Shown here: positions 25,168-34,414 of the stretch, piece after piece
Layout: every line of letters begins with the position of its first letter
Numbering within the stretch: the first letter of the stretch is position 1
From: an uncultured Clostridia bacterium
GTDB lineage: Bacteria > Bacillota > Clostridia > TANB77 > CAG-508
Assembly: GCA_934168355.1 (NCBI GenBank)
Contig: CAKPNI010000006.1
Span: forward strand, 1-63,170
Length of the DNA: 63,170 nt
Direction of reading: 5' to 3'
Notes under the pieces: model-generated
The model's database searches: none
Told to the model about the DNA's origin: nothing
The model's input: only the letters and a program-made list of their open reading frames with translations
Program-made: the position numbers and the translations under genes

Positions 25168-26867
25168 TTATATAGATTTCATTACATCTTTTAAATTTAT
25201 TTGGATACTATCTACTCCATTAAAAGAATTTATTTCTAAGTTCCCTGCTACATCTATTTTGTCTCCAATTGTAAATTCTGATGCAAGATGACCTAGGTTA
25301 AAACCTATTGCATTTACATATGTATTGTTGTTACTTTTTAAACTTAATTTTAAGTGTTTTCCTTCTGTTAAACTTCTAATTGACTGAATTTTTAAGCCTT
25401 TGAATGCAAATATAGGCTGAGTATTTGCTTCCCCAAATGGTTCTAGTAAAGATAAGCTTTCTACCATTTGCTTGTTTATATCATCTATATTTAATACTGC
25501 ATCAATATTCAAAACAGGCTTTAAGCTTGAAATATCTGCTTCTTTTGCAAGCTTTAAAAACTCTTCTTTAAATTTTTCAAATTTTTCCTTGCTTACACTT
25601 ACTCCAACTGCCATACTGTGTCCACCAAATCCTGCTAAAAAATCTTTACATTTCATTAAAGCATCGTGTAAATCAAAACCTTGGATACTTCTTCCTGAAC
25701 CTTTGCCTATATCTTTATCATCCTCAAAGCAAATTAAAATAGAAGGTTTATAATACATTTCAGTTATTTTAGAGGCTACAATTCCTATAACGCCACTATG
25801 CCAACTACTTCCGCCTAAAATTATGCAATCTTCATTTTCAAGGTGTTTTTCTTTAATTTGCTCATTTGCATCTTCAAATATGTATTTTTCTTTTAGTTGT
25901 CTTTCATTATTAAATTCCTTTATTTCTCCTGCAAGTTTGGTTGCTTTTTCTAAATCAGTTTCTAGCAAAAGGTCTAATGCTTTATAGCTATGTCCCATTC
26001 TACCACATGCGTTAATTCTTGGTGCTACTCCAAATGAAATCGCAGTAGAATCTATTTTATTATATCCGTATTTCGTTCAAAATCGCTTTTAAGCCGATAT
26101 TTTTTGTACACCTTACAAGTTTTAAGCCGAGTTTTGTTATGACTCTATTTTCGTCTATCAAAGGCACTATATCTGAAATTGTACCAATTGCCACTATATC
26201 TAGATATTTTAAATATTCCTTTTCATCTAAATTCATCTTAATGCTTATAGCTTGTGCTAATTTAAAAGCAACTCCAACTCCTGCAAGTTCTCTAAAAGGA
26301 TATTTGTTGTCCTTTCTTTTACAATCTACAACAGCTAGTGCATCTGGTAAAGTCTCTGCTGGTTCATGGTGGTCTGTTACAATTGTTTCTATTCCAAATG
26401 TTTTTGCATATTCAATTTCTTTGTTTCCTGTAATTCCACAGTCTACTGTTATCATTAGGGTATAGTTTTCCTTAGCTATTTTTTCTATTGCTTCTTTGTT
26501 TAAGCCATATCCCTCTTTTAGTCTATTGGGAATATAGTTTCCGTACTTCTAAACCTCGTTCCTTTAAGAAACTTTTTAGGATTGTTGAACTTGTTATTCC
26601 ATCTACATCATAGTCCCCGAATATGATTGTTTTTTCTTTGTTTTCAATCGCTTTTAATATTCTTTGAACTGCTTTTTCCATATCTGGCATTTGGAATGGA
26701 TCATGGAAGTCGTGTCTGTTTGGATTTAAAAATATTGCTGCATTTTCGGTTGTTATTTCTCTGTTTGCTAATATTTCAGAAATCAAACTATTTAATCCGT
26801 ATTTTTCTTGCAATTTTAAAGCTTCTTGTTTATTTTTATTTTCATAGTATTTCCATTTTTTTCTCAT
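25168..26867 (-). CDS. recJ: Single-stranded-DNA exonuclease RecJ (two +1 recoding sites)
   Basis: DHH-family 5'-3' exonuclease of recombination and repair; 565 aa when CGG 26541-26543 and CGG 26066-26068 are each read +1. Motifs fall in the right order across all three segments: GDYDVDGITSS, YIPNRLKEGYGLN, MITVDCGITG, TDHHEPAE, IGTISDIVPL, then GVAPRINACGRMGH and GGSSWHSGVIGIVASK, FGGHSMAVGVS. The core catalytic motifs are divided among three frames, so a 0-frame product (114 aa) would be inactive. AAAGGAAA precedes the ATG. First gene of the recJ-rel-MBL operon. Confidence 0.94.
26065..26068 (-). other. +1 recoding site CGGA in recJ (second)
   Basis: ATA CGG ATA TAA in frame 0 gives a stop at once. 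Skipping the C gives GGA TAT AAT AAA ATA GAT, leading into FGVAPRINACGR. Confidence 0.9.
26540..26543 (-). other. +1 recoding site CGGA in recJ (first)
   Basis: GTA CGG AAA in frame 0 stops five codons later. Skipping the C gives GGA AAC TAT ATT CCC AAT AGA, the RecJ motif YIPNR. Confidence 0.9.
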
Positions 26868-26992
26868 TGTTTTTCCTTTCGTAATATTAATCTTTGGGTC
26901 TCATTTTACTACATTGGAAAAAAAATAGCAATAGAATTTTTTGCATTGGGCACAGTTCTTGTAGCTCAAAGAAACCATCCCCAATCAGAAAA

Positions 26993-27029
26993 AAACAAAG
27001 CTTCACTTTTTTCAAGTAAAGCTTTGTTT
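26993..27029 (-). terminator. Terminator of the 27040 gene
   Basis: AAACAAAGCTTTACT / AGTGAAGCTTTGTTT stem followed by TTTTTC on the minus strand. Confidence 0.9.
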
Positions 27030-27039
27030 CTTATTTCAC

Positions 27040-27555
27040 TTATTCTTTTCTCCAAAAGAATATCTTTTCAAAAAATGATTTCTTTTTCGGCATTCGGGGA
27101 ATTTGAACAAATTCAGGAAATGGCATTGACATCTTATTATGCTTAATTGCATAAATATCTTCCAAAACATCCATCATATATTTCAGATTTTCGTATTCTT
27201 GAAATAAATTGATATTTTTTTCTCTCTCGTCCTTAGACATTTCATTCCACTTTTTTGCAATTTCATTTGACTTGGTTACAAACCTCCTCCATTCATTTTT
27301 CAATTGGTCATCGGTCATATCTTTGTATTCATTATAATCGATAATGAAATCTACCTCTTTAAAGAATTTAACTTCTTCCTCTTCATCAAATCTTACAAAA
27401 TCAAACCGATTTGAATCATCTATAATTACTATTCCTTTAAATACCTTCATATAAATAGATGCAAGTATAGGTGTATCGCTTCGACTTAATTCCATAATAT
27501 CCTGCATTTGAACATATACTGCCTCTTTTCCATTTTCCGTGTGAAATATTTTCAT
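27040..27555 (-). CDS. Hypothetical 171-aa protein with an unshifted CGG codon
   Basis: Not recognised. Acidic middle (RFDEEEEVKFF) and a helical, charged C-terminal half (EWRRFVTKSNEIAKKWNEMSKDERE), ending in a basic aromatic tail (FFEKIFFWRKE). AGGAGG precedes the ATG and a good terminator follows, so it looks like a live gene. Codon 50 (27406-27408) is CGG followed by T; a +1 shift there would stop after three more codons. If CGG always shifts in this organism the gene is broken. If it is functional, CGG must be readable as an amino acid here. Confidence 0.7.
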   Translation of the reverse strand: MKIFHTENGKEAVYVQMQDIMELSRSDTPILASIYMKVFKGIVIIDDSNRFDFVRFDEEEEVKFFKEVDFIIDYNEYKDMTDDQLKNEWRRFVTKSNEIAKKWNEMSKDEREKNINLFQEYENLKYMMDVLEDIYAIKHNKMSMPFPEFVQIPRMPKKKSFFEKIFFWRKE

Positions 27556-27758
27556 TTTGTTTTCCTCCTACAATTGTAATTAAGAAAATTTACTGCAAGT
27601 TATTTTTATTTTGCATAACTGCAAAAGTACATTAAGTATAGCACACTTTTATGTTAAGTTCAATATCTGCTCACAAAATCTTTTCAATCGCATAATATAA
27701 GGTATATCTTAACCATTTTTAGTAGATAATAATTATTGAAGAAAGGGGTTCATTTGAA

Positions 27759-28616
27759 ATGAAATCTTTGTGTATAAAAACTAACAATAGTAAGGCAATT
27801 GATTATCTACTAGATAATTTAAATAAAATAGATTTGAAAGATGTTTATTTTTCATGCCATAAATTTAGTATTTATAATAATATTTTTATACATTATAAAG
27901 GGCTTGACGAAAATTTGTTTTTCAGTACTATTTCTAATATTTTGTCTTTTTTAGTTTTAGACATTTATGAGGATAGTATTACAAGAAATATTTTACAAAA
28001 AGAATATTTTTATTTTGATAAATTTGAACAAAGTGTTGTTTTAGATAAATTTTATGAAAATCGTTTGGAAAATATTGAAGATTTTGAGGTTAAAGAAAAT
28101 ATTTTATTTGAGGCTTTTTATGGATTTTTTAAGAATTGTGAGTCTAATGTTTGCTGTAAATTGTATTTAAAAGGTTTTATTACTTTTAGATTAAAAAAAT
28201 ATATTGATGAATTAGAAACTGAGATTGATAGTTCTGTTAATCAGTATTTAGTAGAAAAGGAATATCAGGAGTTTGTATCTTTGCTTAAAATTTATGTTAA
28301 TTCTGAGGGATATAATTCTGATTTTGTGCATTTGATTTATAGGAATAGTAGTAAGAATGTTGATGCTATTTTACTAGATAAAAATAGAAATGTTATTGAT
28401 ACTAGTATTAATTTGCTTGGAGCTAAGTATTTGTCTGATATTAGTTTTTCTTCTTCTGATATGATTTTAAATACTCTTTTGAATTTGCTTCCTAGGAGGA
28501 TTTTTATTCATTTGGCTGATGTTGATGATGAGGATGAGTTTGTGTGTACTTTGGAGGCTATTTTTGAAGGGAGAGTTGTGGTTTGCTTAGATGTTGATGT
28601 TGGGGTGAAGAAATGA
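27759..28616 (+). CDS. YtxC-like sporulation protein
   Basis: 285 aa. The central FITFRLKKYIDELETEIDSSVNQYLVEKEYQEFVSLLKIYV is the hallmark of the YtxC family of putative sporulation proteins, and the C-terminal half with NLLPRRIFIHL fits it as well. Function is unknown in the family; a sporulation role comes from its phylogenetic distribution. AAAGGGG precedes the ATG. One of few plus-strand genes in this half of the window. Confidence 0.75.
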   Translation: MKSLCIKTNNSKAIDYLLDNLNKIDLKDVYFSCHKFSIYNNIFIHYKGLDENLFFSTISNILSFLVLDIYEDSITRNILQKEYFYFDKFEQSVVLDKFYENRLENIEDFEVKENILFEAFYGFFKNCESNVCCKLYLKGFITFRLKKYIDELETEIDSSVNQYLVEKEYQEFVSLLKIYVNSEGYNSDFVHLIYRNSSKNVDAILLDKNRNVIDTSINLLGAKYLSDISFSSSDMILNTLLNLLPRRIFIHLADVDDEDEFVCTLEAIFEGRVVVCLDVDVGVKK

Positions 28617-28650
28617 TTTTGAAATTGGGACGGTTCTTTTTTAATATATT

Positions 28651-28680
28651 ATAGGCCGATTTTTGATTCTTTCGGCCTAT
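28651..28680. terminator. Hairpin between convergent genes
   Basis: ATAGGCCGA / TCGGCCTAT between the YtxC-like gene and the convergent pilin-like gene. A single GGGACGGTTCTTTTTT repeat half-site lies just before it at 28627-28642. Confidence 0.7.
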
Positions 28681-28702
28681 AATAATCCTATATATTTTTT
28701 CA

Positions 28703-29753
28703 TTATTTACTTAGCATAATATTTGCATCACTAGATTTTGTATTTATAAGTTCCTCTAATAAATTGCTCCTACCTGTTAGTGTCAATCCATTTCCATATA
28801 AAGATGTTTTTTGAAAGCATCTTGTATAATCTATAGGATTAGCATCAATTACTAAAGTTCCTTCTAAATTCGGACAGTCAATAAATGTCTCTTTCATTGT
28901 TTCAACAGTTGCGGGAATATATGATGGAGCTTTTTTTAATGCTAAATTATGAGCAAAAGCTCCATTTAATGATACAACATTAGGTGGCAATTCCGGAAAG
29001 CTCTCTATTTTTCTGCAAAATACGAAACTTTGTGCCATATCAGTGACTGTTTTGGGAAATTCAGGAGAATATTTTAGAGAATTACAATTGTAAAATAATC
29101 CATACATATTTTCTAATTTTGCTGGCAATATTGGTGGAATTTCTAAGTTTACGCAACTATTGAAAGTTGTAAACATAGTAATTACCGTTTCTGGTATTTT
29201 AGGTGCAATTTTAAGTTTAGAACATTCTCTAAATGTATTATTCATATCTGTTACAGGTTTAAACTCAATATCACTCCTACTTTTTATATATACTGGCACA
29301 GTCCCAGCTATTTGGCCATTTTCATCGAAATCTCCCAAATATCCTTTGTTCTCTATTTTTGAATTATTGATAACTTCATCATCATTTAATGCATAACTAT
29401 CATTTTCCGAAATATATGTATATTCCCACAAATCCATATTAACAGCTTTGCCATCTGTTCCAATTCCAATAACTCCATTATTTCTTTCCTCTTTTTGCTC
29501 TTCCGGAGCTTTTGCATTAGTTTTAGCTAAATCCCAATTTATTCCTGCATAATTTGTAATCTGTTCTTCATAATTATCCAACATGCTCTGTTCCTTTAGC
29601 TTAGCTTCCGCCGTTTTTTCTTTTGCCTCTGTTGCCCTATTTAAAATTCCATTTTTCCCTATTAACATTGAAACACTTATCCCGTGCTAAAATCATTATA
29701 ATAATTATAGTTACTACAAGTGCAATTAGGGTTATTCCATTATCCTTCTTCAT
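28703..29753 (-). CDS. Pilin-like secreted protein with BspA-type repeats (one +1 recoding site)
   Basis: Begins MKKDNGITLIALVVTI, a type IV prepilin-like signal (cleavage expected after DNG). It then passes CGG 29682-29684, where a +1 step restores ILAGISVSMLIGKNGIL, almost the same as the intact paralogue at 33018-34343. The rest (~130-330) is a BspA/DUF285-like leucine-rich region with repeats spaced ~23 residues (FRECSKL, FNSCVNL, FYNCNSL, FVFCRKI, FIDCPNL). 349 aa in all. AAAGGA precedes the ATG at 29753. Likely a surface or matrix protein; XRE operators lie in its upstream region. Confidence 0.82.
29681..29684 (-). other. +1 recoding site CGGG in the pilin-like gene
   Basis: GCA CGG GAT in frame 0. 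Skipping the C gives GGG ATA AGT GTT TCA ATG, matching LAGIS in the paralogue, whose DNA has GCG GGA ATA with no extra base. Confidence 0.92.
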
Positions 29754-29782
29754 ATTATTACTATCCTTTCATTTGTATATTA

Positions 29783-29899
29783 GACATATAATGTCGTCAA
29801 AATTATAATAGCAAACCAGACATTAAATGTCAACATCTTTTGAATAAAAAATGACATTTTATACCGTGTTTTTTATTTTACTGCTATGACATAATTGTC
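29783..29899. promoter_or_regulatory. Cluster of GACAT...ATGTC operators
   Basis: Inverted repeats GACAT-ATA-ATGTC (29783-29795), GACAT-TAA-ATGTC (29819-29831) and GACATAATTGTC (29888-29899), plus a half site GACAT (29853-29857), fill the space between the pilin-like gene and the divergent XRE regulator. Probable binding sites for that regulator. Confidence 0.75.
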
Positions 29900-29913
29900 G
29901 TAGGTGATAAAAT

Positions 29914-30102
29914 ATGATAAAAGAATACAGAATTAAAAATAATTATACTCAAGAACAACTTGCTGAAATAATTAATATTAGTCCTAGACAGCTTCAAAGA
30001 ATTGAGAAAGATGAGGACAAAACTAAAATTGAAACCATAAGAAAAATTATAAGAGTTTTGAATATTCCTGATGAGGAAATTTTGAAATATATAAAAAAAT
30101 AA
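29914..30102 (+). CDS. XRE-family helix-turn-helix regulator
   Basis: 62-aa single-domain Cro/C1-type HTH protein: IKEYRIKNNYTQEQLAEIIN, ISPRQLQRIEKDE, TIRKIIRVLNI. Nothing beyond the DNA-binding fold. A weak GGTGATAAA ribosome site precedes the ATG. The last palindrome of the upstream operator cluster ends only 15 nt before the start, so autorepression is likely, together with control of the divergent pilin-like gene. A terminator follows. Confidence 0.88.
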   Translation: MIKEYRIKNNYTQEQLAEIINISPRQLQRIEKDEDKTKIETIRKIIRVLNIPDEEILKYIKK

Positions 30103-30136
30103 AATAGTTAGAATTTTTAATCTTCTAACTATTTTT
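30103..30136. terminator. Terminator of the XRE gene
   Basis: AATAGTTAGAA / TTCTAACTATT followed by TTTG, between the XRE gene and the convergent ATPase gene. Confidence 0.88.
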
Positions 30137-30145
30137 GTATTAATT

Positions 30146-31447
30146 TCACTTAATAAGAAACACAGCATACAAAGGCACAGATTTAATATTATTAGCAAAT
30201 CCAAAATTTTTAGTAGAAACTCTAATAGCATACTTAGGGTTATATCTCTTCATATAAACACCTAAACTCTTGCTTCCAACATTATCATCACCCTTAACTT
30301 CAACTGGGATTATTCCATCATCATTATATAATATAAAATCAACTTCAGCTTGATTTCCAGATTCCCAATACATCAAATTATTTGAATTCGCAACTAACTG
30401 AGTTGCCACATAATTTTCAGCAATAATTCCTTTATATTGTAGCAAATTATCTAATATAATGTCATTATACTTTACTTGCAACATATTTAATAAAATTCCA
30501 GTATCACTTAAATACAATTTAAAATGGTCGTCAATAGCAAAACCTAGTGGCGGAATTTCTACCTTATTCAATATTACACTCTTATGAACCATTGTACTAG
30601 ATAATAGCCAGTTTAAAGCCGTTTCATAATCTCTTTTCCTTGCAGTGGAAGAAATCTTTCCATATTGAAATTTATTGCTCATATTTCCTAGTTGAGACGG
30701 AATTGATTTATATACTTCTTCTATTTTAACCGCTTCGAATTTATTTGTTACATATTTGTTCATATCATTCAAATATGATTTATAAATATCTTCTATTATA
30801 CTATTGTCAAATTTTAATATATTTTTATCACTTTCTAACAAATTCTTTACAGCCTCTGGCATTCCGCCTACACATAAATACAATCTATATAAGTTTAAAG
30901 CTTTTTCGTGTAATACTGAATCCATTGCTATATTATTTTCATAACATTTTTCTATTTCATTTATTAAAGCTATATTTCCATTGGCAATTAAAAATTCTTC
31001 AAAATCCATAGGATACATATTAAGCATTTTAACTTTGCCTACTGGAAATGACGAATGCATTCTTTTTAGTTTAACACCAAGTAAGCTACCTGCACATATT
31101 ATTTTAAATGGTTCTTCTGCTTCATTGAAATATTTTAACGCTCCTATTAGTTCTTCACATTCTTGTATTTCATCGAAAAATATAATGGTATTTTCTAAAT
31201 CTATGTCTTTATCTAAATAAATTTCCATTCTCTTAAATTTATCCCTAGTACTAATTTTTTCTTCAAATATTTTTATTATTTCTGTTTGTTCTAATAGATT
31301 TATATACACATAATCTTTAAATTCGTTTTTACAAAATTCATTTATAATATATGTTTTTCCAATTTGTCTTGCCCCAATTACCATTAAAGGTTTTTGTATA
31401 TTAGTGTTCTTCCAATTTAATAATTCATTATAAATCTTTCTTTTCAT
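30146..31447 (-). CDS. AAA ATPase with DUF4143 domain
   Basis: 433 aa from ATG MKRKIYNELL (AGGAGG seven bases upstream). N-terminal AAA_14 domain: Walker A GARQIGKTYIINEF, Walker B NTIIFFDEIQECEE, sensor AGSLLGVKL. C-terminal DUF4143: SSTARKRDYETALNWLLSSTMVH and a PD-(D/E)XK-like end, YWESGNQAEVDFILYNDDGIIPVEVKG. Such proteins are common and often duplicated in anaerobes; function is unsettled. Three TTCACGTTTTT motifs at exact 33-bp intervals lie upstream. Confidence 0.88.
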   Translation of the reverse strand: MKRKIYNELLNWKNTNIQKPLMVIGARQIGKTYIINEFCKNEFKDYVYINLLEQTEIIKIFEEKISTRDKFKRMEIYLDKDIDLENTIIFFDEIQECEELIGALKYFNEAEEPFKIICAGSLLGVKLKRMHSSFPVGKVKMLNMYPMDFEEFLIANGNIALINEIEKCYENNIAMDSVLHEKALNLYRLYLCVGGMPEAVKNLLESDKNILKFDNSIIEDIYKSYLNDMNKYVTNKFEAVKIEEVYKSIPSQLGNMSNKFQYGKISSTARKRDYETALNWLLSSTMVHKSVILNKVEIPPLGFAIDDHFKLYLSDTGILLNMLQVKYNDIILDNLLQYKGIIAENYVATQLVANSNNLMYWESGNQAEVDFILYNDDGIIPVEVKGDDNVGSKSLGVYMKRYNPKYAIRVSTKNFGFANNIKSVPLYAVFLIK

Positions 31448-31501
31448 AAGCATGCCTCCTATTTGTAGTATACTATTTTTTTTATTAAAAGTCAATCAAG
31501 T

Positions 31502-31578
31502 TTCACGTTTTTGGCACATCATTTTGCAAAGTTCTTCACGTTTTTAATAGATACTTTTATAAAAAGTTTCACGTTTTT
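31502..31578. repeat. Three TTCACGTTTTT iterons at 33-bp spacing
   Basis: TTCACGTTTTT starts at 31502, 31535 and 31568, exactly 33 bp apart; the intervening sequence is only weakly similar. Lies between the DUF4143 ATPase start (31447) and the SpoVB-like start (31674). Three helical turns per period suggests protein binding on one DNA face. Confidence 0.75.
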
Positions 31579-31673
31579 GATACGAAGAGCTTTTTATCTA
31601 GTAATTTTCTTAACATATCAAAAAAATATCCTTTAAAAGTTCTTTTTTCTCCCTGCTCTAATACTATTAAACT

Positions 31674-32997
31674 ATGAAAAGATTTAAAATATTTATATTA
31701 AACTCTCTCCTAATGGTAGGAAGCTCACTATTTCTCCAAATAATAAGACTAGTATTCAATATATATGTTTCAAACCAAATAGAAAGAGAGGCACTTGGAG
31801 TATTCCAATTAATAATGACCGCATATATGTTCGGTATTACACTTGCCGCTTCTCGGGATAAACATAACATCAACTAGAATTGTTTCAGAAGAATTAGCAA
31901 TTGGTAATAATAAAGGAATTAAAAAATCAATAATAAAATGTATACTTATCAGCCTATCATTTGGTTTCATAGCCTGTATAATATTTTGCTTAAATGCATC
32001 TTTCATCGCTAAGACTTGTTTTCATAGTAAAGTTGGCAATTCAGTTGTATACCTAATATCAATTGCACTTCCAATGATAGCAATATCAAGTTGTATATCA
32101 GGATATTTTACAGCAGTAAGAAGAGTTTATAAATCTGTGCTTGCAAATTTTTTAGAATATGTTGCTAAAATTATTATAACCATTTTCTTACTAAAAAAAT
32201 ATATACCAACAGGAAATATAGAAAATATATGTTTTGCACTAATCTTAGGTGATGTCTTGTCCGAGGTTTGTTCTTTTACATACAATATATTTGTTTTTAT
32301 ATTTGACCTAAACACGAAAACTGATGATACTTGTACAGTTAAAAATAATCATTTCTTACATAGAATTTTTAGAATTTTACTACCAGTTGCTTTTACATCT
32401 TACATTCGCTCTGGACTTTCAACATTAAAGCAACTTATCATTCCATCTAGCTTAGAAAAAAATGGAATAAATTGCGAAGCGGCTCTTGCAGAATACGGTA
32501 CAATAACAGGTATGGCAATGCCAATTGTACTTTTTCCAGCAACATTTTTAACTGCTGTTTCTGGTCTCTTAATACCAGAGTTTTCTAGATACTATGTAAA
32601 AAAAGATTATATAAAGATCAAAAAATATTCAGATAAATTAATAATAGGCTCATTTTTGTTTGCCCTATTTTTAACTTTTCTTTATATTATTTTCGGAAAT
32701 AAATTAGGTGAAATTATTTATCATGATGCCCAAATTGGTATCTATATAAAAATGTTTGCACCTCTTATCCCTTTTATGTATGTCGATATTGTTGTTGATA
32801 ATATCCTAAAAGGATTAGATGCACAAGTTAATGTTCTTTTTATTAATATTATTGATTTATTAGTTAGTATTAGCTTTATTTTCTTCTTTGTTCCTGCCTT
32901 TGGAATTAAAGGTTTTATTGCTTCTATTTTTGCTAGTGAGATTTTAAATTTTGGACTTAGTTTGAAGAAGTTGTTGGATTTAGAAAAAAAATGGTAG
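31674..32997 (+). CDS. SpoVB/MurJ-type MOP flippase (one +1 recoding site)
   Basis: 440-aa polysaccharide or lipid II flippase-like protein of the MOP exporter superfamily, closest by eye to stage V sporulation protein B: ASGINITSTRIVSEELA, GYFTAVRRVYKSVLANFLEYVAKI, ALAEYGTITGMAMPIVLFPATFLTAVSGLLIPEFS, followed by C-terminal hydrophobic pairs. Frame breaks at CGG 31854-31856 and is restored by a +1 step. No convincing ribosome binding site precedes the ATG at 31674. A 0-frame product would be 67 aa. Confidence 0.9.
31854..31857 (+). other. +1 recoding site CGGG in the SpoVB-like gene
   Basis: TCT CGG GAT in frame 0. Skipping the C gives GGG ATA AAC ATA ACA TCA, the expected SGIN..TR sequence of SpoVB-like proteins. 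Confidence 0.9.
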
Positions 32998-33012
32998 AAT
33001 ATTCATTCTACC
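32993..33012. terminator. Hairpin between convergent genes
   Basis: GGTAGAAT / ATTCTACC around the stop of the flippase gene, 5 nt before the stop of the convergent pilin-like gene. No clear T tract. Confidence 0.45.
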
Positions 33013-33017
33013 TCTTT

Positions 33018-34343
33018 CTACTTCCAAAGTCCAACGCGGAAGCCTATGCTATCCTGGGAAGCACTAGTTTCTGTACTTGTACGTGCATTAGCAGGTTCTA
33101 TTGTACCAGCACAACTATAACGTCCGCCCCTATAAACAACTGGAGTATTAACACTCCAAAACTCTTTTGTCCATTCTCTTACATTCCCAGCTATATCATA
33201 TATATTCATTAATGAAAAACTTGCATCAGCCCCTGTTGTTAGCATCACGCTCAAACCAGATTTTTTTTCGTATGGACATGTTGAAAAATCGCTTCCACTA
33301 TATATTGAGTATTTTGCTTTTTCGTTTGTTATATTCCATAAATTATTCCAATAATTTCCTATTGTTGTACTATCTTTTGTTAAATTATTTTTTGTAGTTG
33401 CACTTTTTGTTTCTATATATTTTAATATTAAATCCCACTGTATTCCATATATTAAACTGCCTGTACATCCATCATAACTCATTCTTGTTGCCAATGTTTG
33501 AGCTTCATCTCTTGTTACATAATTAAATGGAAGTTTGTTTTGTTTTATTACTGCTCTATCACTTTCTACTAAATTTGTATAAGCCCTTCTTGGTGTATCT
33601 CCTTCAACTCCTGCTTCATACCTTCCTACCCAAAATCCTCCATTTATATATACACTTTTTAACATATTTTTATAATCATCTAAATACGTCGTTCCATCTG
33701 TATTTGTATCTTTATAAGATGAATTTGAATAATCAACTGTATAAGCTTTTAAGCAATCTTTTATTTTTTCCCAATCATTAGCTGAACTGGGTGTTCCATT
33801 TGTGTTATATTTTGAATCTAAATATATTGTTGTTGGTACTTCTACCCATACGTATTCATTGTCATTTGCATCTTTTATTACTAACCCGGTAGCTAAATCA
33901 CCTTCTTTTAATGTAAAAGTATCATCTGGAAAATATGGCGTCGTTTCTTTATTTGTTGGTAACTTTGTTGTTGTTTCTTTTATTTTTCCTGTGCTATCGA
34001 TTTTAAATTCCTTGCCATTTACTATTAATATCCAACCATTAATTGCATCTCCAGAAATTTCATACTTTTCATCCCCTATGTTGTTGTTTAAAGCTGTTTT
34101 TAAATTTACATCTGTTAAATTTCCTAGTCCTTGCGAAATTGCATCTGATACCGATAATTTTACTAGTTCACTTGTTTGCTCTTCTCCCGTTTTTTCCTGT
34201 GCCTCTATTGTTCTATTTAATATTCCATTTTGTCCTGTTAACATTGCTATACTTATTCCCGCTAATATTAAAAGTACTATGATAGTTACTACTAACGCTA
34301 TTAACGTTATTCCTTTGTTTCTTTTCAATGTTTCTCTTAACAT
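33018..34343 (-). CDS. Pilin-like secreted protein with formylglycine-enzyme/C-type-lectin-like domain
   Basis: 441 aa. N-terminus KGITLIALVVTIIVLLILAG is a type IV prepilin-like signal with the cleavage point expected before ITL. A linker with Asp/Thr-rich sequence follows, then from ~170 an FGE-sulfatase/SUMF1-like fold: FWVGRYEAGVEG, YVTRDEAQTLATRM, SLMNIYDIAGNVREWT, RGGRYSC, SQDSIGFRVGLW. The fold is used for ligand binding in many surface proteins; the catalytic cysteines of true formylglycine enzymes are not evident. Its first 25 residues are nearly the same as those of the 28703-29753 protein. GGAGG precedes the ATG. Confidence 0.82.
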   Translation of the reverse strand: MLRETLKRNKGITLIALVVTIIVLLILAGISIAMLTGQNGILNRTIEAQEKTGEEQTSELVKLSVSDAISQGLGNLTDVNLKTALNNNIGDEKYEISGDAINGWILIVNGKEFKIDSTGKIKETTTKLPTNKETTPYFPDDTFTLKEGDLATGLVIKDANDNEYVWVEVPTTIYLDSKYNTNGTPSSANDWEKIKDCLKAYTVDYSNSSYKDTNTDGTTYLDDYKNMLKSVYINGGFWVGRYEAGVEGDTPRRAYTNLVESDRAVIKQNKLPFNYVTRDEAQTLATRMSYDGCTGSLIYGIQWDLILKYIETKSATTKNNLTKDSTTIGNYWNNLWNITNEKAKYSIYSGSDFSTCPYEKKSGLSVMLTTGADASFSLMNIYDIAGNVREWTKEFWSVNTPVVYRGGRYSCAGTIEPANARTSTETSASQDSIGFRVGLWK

Positions 34344-34414
34344 TTTTATCCTCCAAAAATTAATTTTCTATGTGTTTATCTTATCATATTACAAATATTT
34401 TTTCAATTATTTGA

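Noticed and set aside
33018..34343. Diversity-generating retroelement target
   Set aside because: Fold is compatible, but no reverse transcriptase, template repeat or variable-repeat copy lies in the window.
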